Origin: Lachnospiraceae bacterium
GTDB lineage: Bacteria > Bacillota_A > Clostridia > Lachnospirales > Lachnospiraceae
DNA: 27,859 nt
NCBI GenBank assembly: GCA_009774655.1
Contig: VSOD01000008.1
Span: forward strand, 1 to 27,859
Direction: 5' to 3'
Positions 25,308-27,859 of the stretch are shown here, one piece after another. The notes beneath the pieces were generated by a model, which saw only the letters and a program-made list of their open reading frames with translations, was not told the origin of the DNA and did no database searches. Each line of letters opens with the position of its first letter. Positions within the stretch are counted from its first letter, which is position 1. Both the position numbers and the translations under genes were made by a program.

Positions 25308-26618
25308 TTACTGCTGTATCTCTACTACATGGCATGCCTTCTTCAACGTGACAATCAACTCTGTCAGATAATCCGCAATTTCCATGGAATCCACATGCTC
25401 CCGTTTCCTGTATGCTGCGATCTTCGCAGTGGGCGGATATGCCATCGGCACCAGCTCGCCGCCCTCCAGCAGATTCGCCACAAACTCGCAGACTTCCAGC
25501 AGATCCTCCACATCATGGCCATGCGCGAAGCCCTGGTTCTGTCTTGCCTTACGAAGCGTTCTCTGTGCCAGGATACAGGCTCTTCTCACATAGTCCTCCT
25601 GATTCACGTCAGAACGGATCGCCGTTTCCCCTCTGTTGCGGAAGAATCCATAGATCGCGGACACAATAGAAGGATCCCTGACCGTTCCGTCCGGATAAAC
25701 CACCCCGTGTACCCTTGACCACATATCTTTCCCGATCATCAACTCAAACAGATACCAGCCTACACCGTATTCATCATGCAGCTCGATGGACATATCATAA
25801 GGATTTGCTCTGCCGATACAACACATTTCGTTATCCAAAACCGGCTTGCCGTATTTCTCGCTCATCTGCTTCGCATACTCCAGCGTATCACGCATACGCT
25901 TCCTGGTCGGGCAATAGTCATGGAATACGATCACATCAACCAACTCCGCTGTCCTGCTCGGTTCCGTCTCATAGATAAAGATATTGCCGATCCCGATATC
26001 ATGCACCGGATCCTTAGCCTTCACATACTTACAGAAATGCCGGACGATCTCCCAGGTCTTCTCCTGCCTGTAGCGCAGCGCCTCCATGTCAGGCCGGTCC
26101 TGATAATCCTGCACATAAGAAGGCTCCTCGTCATACCAGGTCACAAAGTTATCCGTATATCCGGGCTCGTTAGCGATATCCCAGAACAAGAGGCCTTCCT
26201 CCTTACCAATCGCATCATAGAGCGCGTCAAAATACTGCTCTCCAATATACCAGCTGGAAGGATCTTCCAGCGTCTTCGCGATCGGCCGCAGTCCGGCTTC
26301 CAGCATGAATCCCTCCGGCGGCAGCTCATCTTCGCGGAATCGGAATCCCATAAAAATAATCGGGTTTGTGGAAATACCATGTTTCCATGCCGTCTGCACA
26401 AAATCCTTAACATTTGCAAGAAACTGCCCGGGATTCTCCTTATAGAAATCGTAGCTTAGGAAAATCCGGGCGCTGTTCAGGTGCAGCCGCCTGGCATACC
26501 CCATATCCCTGTCCACAACGTCATGATGATAATGGGACCAGAAATCCCTGTCATTCACGGCGTCAGGCTGCGTGTAATTGAACCCTCGCAGGTTCCTGTA
26601 ATCAACTGTTTTCTTCAT
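25308..26618 (-). CDS. Clan GH-A glycosidase with helical C-terminal extension
   Basis: A 436-residue protein without signal peptide. The TIM barrel (about 10-335) starts LRGFNYTQPDAVNDRDFW. LFWDIANEPGY gives the acid/base Glu151 and KPVLDNEMCCIGR the nucleophile Glu264, as in GH5 and related GH-A families. The last 95 residues are mostly helical (CILAQRTLRKARQ, DVEDLLEVCEFVANLLEGG) and are not part of a normal barrel; they might mediate oligomerisation. GGAGG stands four bases before the ATG, inside repeat R2. It follows an LplC-type permease by 190 bases and so is probably the hydrolase of the third importer. Substrate unknown; similar proteins are often simply called glycosyl hydrolase. 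Confidence 0.8.
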   Translation of the reverse strand: MKKTVDYRNLRGFNYTQPDAVNDRDFWSHYHHDVVDRDMGYARRLHLNSARIFLSYDFYKENPGQFLANVKDFVQTAWKHGISTNPIIFMGFRFREDELPPEGFMLEAGLRPIAKTLEDPSSWYIGEQYFDALYDAIGKEEGLLFWDIANEPGYTDNFVTWYDEEPSYVQDYQDRPDMEALRYRQEKTWEIVRHFCKYVKAKDPVHDIGIGNIFIYETEPSRTAELVDVIVFHDYCPTRKRMRDTLEYAKQMSEKYGKPVLDNEMCCIGRANPYDMSIELHDEYGVGWYLFELMIGKDMWSRVHGVVYPDGTVRDPSIVSAIYGFFRNRGETAIRSDVNQEDYVRRACILAQRTLRKARQNQGFAHGHDVEDLLEVCEFVANLLEGGELVPMAYPPTAKIAAYRKREHVDSMEIADYLTELIVTLKKACHVVEIQQ

Positions 26619-26622
26619 TTTA

Positions 26623-26651
26623 CCTCCATTCCGAAGCGCTTTGCGCTGAGG
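26623..26651 (-). repeat. RBS-carrying repeat, copy R2
   Basis: A 29-base repeat, 28 of 29 identical to 11189-11217. The minus strand ends GGAATGGAGG and is the ribosome-binding site of the glycosidase gene at 25308-26618. AGCGC/GCGCT inside it can pair. Confidence 0.7.
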
Positions 26652-26739
26652 ACGCGAGCAGAATTTAGGAGTTTTCCGAAGGAATACTCCGATTTTGCTC
26701 TGCGATCAAGGAGTTTGTGACGCTTCGGCACAAACTCTT
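26652..26739. other. Two nested or adjacent hairpins in the permease-glycosidase gap
   Basis: GGAGT...ACTCC at 26668-26690 forms a hairpin of about ten pairs with one mismatch. On the minus strand its loop is part of CTTCGG, a stable UUCG-type tetraloop. The flanks GAGCAGAAT and ATTTTGCTC extend this stem imperfectly to about 26655-26700. A second hairpin pairs GAGTTTGTG (26711-26719) with CACAAACTC (26729-26737). The stretch has no gene. It may shape mRNA processing or be a palindromic intergenic element. Confidence 0.6.
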
Positions 26740-26776
26740 GGTTGAATAAATTGCTCATCAGAGAATTTATTCAACC
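26740..26776 (-). terminator. Perfect 13-bp hairpin after the LplC-type permease gene
   Basis: GGTTGAATAAATT (26740-26752) and AATTTATTCAACC (26764-26776) are perfect reverse complements with an 11-base loop. The stem is AT-rich and is followed on the minus strand by AAGAGTTTG, without a U-tract. It may be an mRNA-stabilising or processing structure rather than a true terminator. Confidence 0.5.
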
Positions 26777-26779
26777 TTT

Positions 26780-26800
26780 CCTCCATTTCGAAGCGCTTTT
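26780..26800 (-). repeat. RBS-carrying repeat, partial copy R3
   Basis: CCTCCATTTCGAAGCG plus the next five bases match the first 21 positions of R1/R2 with one or two differences. It lies between the permease stop and the hairpin. Its GGAGG on the minus strand is not followed by any start codon and gene, so it looks like an orphan ribosome-binding site. Confidence 0.55.
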
Positions 26801-26808
26801 ATCTCCTG

Positions 26809-27699
26809 TCAGCCCTTCACGCCGCCCAGCGTGATACCCTTTACAAAGTTATTCTGTACGAAAGGATAGATCACCAGTACCGGCAGCACGCCTGCGATCG
26901 CCATCGCCATACGCACCGAGACCGTAGGCAGATTCGCCAGCAGAGCCGCCGCATTGGAATCTCCGGACTGGAGCAGATATTGAATATTCTGCACGATCCT
27001 GTTCAGAAGATTTTGTATCGAATACAGATCCTGTCTTCTGTTCAGATAAACATATCCGTTATTCCAGTCATTCCAGTAAGCAATTCCGGCAAACAGCCCA
27101 ATGGTAGCGATAATAGGCTTGGCAAGCGGAACGACTACCTTAAGAAACGTCTGCGTCTCAGATGCCCCGTCAATATACGCCGCTTCAACGATCTCATCCG
27201 GAATACTGGATGTGAAATAAGATTTCATGAGCAGAACGTTAAATCCGTTCGTCACCAGACCCGGCAGCAACAGCCCCCAGAAAGTATCCTTAATGTGGAA
27301 AATATTCACGTAATTGATATAGGTCGGAACCAATCCACCGTTAAACAGCATAGTAAAGAAAACGTAGAAAGTAAGAACGCCTCTTGCCGGAAGTTCTTTC
27401 TTGGAAATTGCATAGGCAAGCAGTGTTGTGACAGACAGCGAAAGAACCGTTCCCACAGCCGTAAGACGGAAGGATACGAGATATGCCTTCAAAACCTGCG
27501 GATTCTCTACAAAAATATAATGATATGCATCCAAACTGAACTTTTCAGGAAAATAACTGTAACCGTTCCGAATCAATGTGTTATTGTCTGTAAAGGAAGA
27601 GATGATCACCAGGAGCAGGGGAGCCACCGCTAATATTGTCATGATTATCATAACAACATTACCCATAAATTGAAAGCGTTTTTCGTCTTTTGACTTCAT
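26809..27699 (-). CDS. ABC transporter permease, LplC type
   Basis: A 296-residue membrane protein. The first span covers about residues 12-35 (MGNVVMIIMTILAVAPLLLV), followed by SSFTDNNTLIRNGYSYFPEKF, a signature start of LplC/YtcP-type CUT1 permeases. The EAA loop reads VEAAYIDGASETQTF followed by VVPLAKP. The C-terminus ends FVKGITLGGVKG. GGGAG lies eight bases before the ATG. It follows the LplB-type permease by 16 bases. In Firmicutes such pairs import oligosaccharides and usually have a binding protein nearby; none is within this window. Confidence 0.92.
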   Translation of the reverse strand: MKSKDEKRFQFMGNVVMIIMTILAVAPLLLVIISSFTDNNTLIRNGYSYFPEKFSLDAYHYIFVENPQVLKAYLVSFRLTAVGTVLSLSVTTLLAYAISKKELPARGVLTFYVFFTMLFNGGLVPTYINYVNIFHIKDTFWGLLLPGLVTNGFNVLLMKSYFTSSIPDEIVEAAYIDGASETQTFLKVVVPLAKPIIATIGLFAGIAYWNDWNNGYVYLNRRQDLYSIQNLLNRIVQNIQYLLQSGDSNAAALLANLPTVSVRMAMAIAGVLPVLVIYPFVQNNFVKGITLGGVKG

Positions 27700-27715
27700 A
27701 ATTCCGTCTCCCTTC

Positions 27716-27859
27716 CTAAAATAATGCGCTGTCCGGATCTATCTTGCGAACGATCAGGTTCGCAGACATTACAAGGATAAATCCAATCAGTGACTGGTAA
27801 ACACCCGCTGCCGTAGCCATAGGCATATCATTTCTCTCCAGCAGTCCTCTGTATACATA
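27716..27859 (-). CDS. ABC transporter permease, LplB type (C-terminus only)
   Basis: The last 47 codons of a gene that enters from the right edge. The translated end contains MATAAGVYQSLIGFILVMSA and NLIVRKIDPDSALF. This is typical of the final membrane span of LplB-type permeases (ATA-G-hydroxylated or aromatic residue-QS-x-x-G pattern). It ends in TAG at 27718-27716 and is the partner of the LplC-type permease downstream. Confidence 0.85.
   Translation of the reverse strand, partial: YVYRGLLERNDMPMATAAGVYQSLIGFILVMSANLIVRKIDPDSALF

Noticed and set aside
26623..26800. Riboswitch or T-box leader between permease and glycosidase genes
   Set aside because: The hairpins show no conserved riboswitch core or T-box sequence that I recognise.

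Overview
The window looks like a chromosomal stretch of a gut-type Clostridia, most likely a Lachnospiraceae. The reasons are strong GGAGG ribosome-binding sites, lipoprotein solute-binding proteins with an LAGC lipobox, YesM/YesN-type two-component pairs, CUT1 sugar importers without their own ATPase, and the gene families present. The genus cannot be fixed from sequence alone. Every gene I can support lies on the minus strand, so the window reads from right to left.

Right edge (about 27.86 to 25.3 kb): the end of an LplB-type permease, an LplC-type permease, an intergenic stretch packed with hairpins, and a clan GH-A glycosidase with a helical C-terminal extension. Then comes an accessory block (25.1 to 19.0 kb): a HipBST-like toxin-antitoxin pair whose antitoxin carries both the HTH and a HipS-like domain, a broken DUF554 membrane-protein gene, an ArAE-type aromatic acid exporter homologue, an AlbA_2/HATPase regulator with four VGDK repeats, and a serine hydrolase of the beta-lactamase fold.

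Module 2 (18.9 to 10.1 kb): one operon encodes an acetyl/feruloyl-type esterase, a sensor kinase and a response regulator. The next operon encodes a solute-binding lipoprotein, two permeases and a clan GH-A glycosidase. The two operons start from promoter regions that are copies of each other, about 89 bp long and alignable without gaps. That fits one response regulator controlling both.

Module 1 (9.3 to 0 kb): response regulator, sensor kinase, solute-binding lipoprotein, two permeases, a GH2 beta-mannosidase-like enzyme, and the first codons of another gene. A different motif (TTTATACTTTTTT) occurs three times upstream of the binding-protein gene and once upstream of the regulator. In both places it sits at nearly the same distance from the predicted -10 box.

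Taken together, the modules look like sensing, uptake and intracellular hydrolysis of short beta-linked oligosaccharides, with a mannose-containing ligand suggested by the GH2 enzyme and acetyl removal by the esterase. None of the glycosidases has a signal peptide. No transporter ATPase is encoded here, so a shared MsmX/MsmK-like ATPase elsewhere is expected.

The points most worth a second look are the two private operator systems, the serine-hydrolase 3' remnant that brackets module 2 with direct repeats, the fused HipB-HipS-like antitoxin, the DUF554 gene whose middle is replaced by repeats and whose halves are out of frame, and the repeat that carries the ribosome-binding site of two glycosidase genes.
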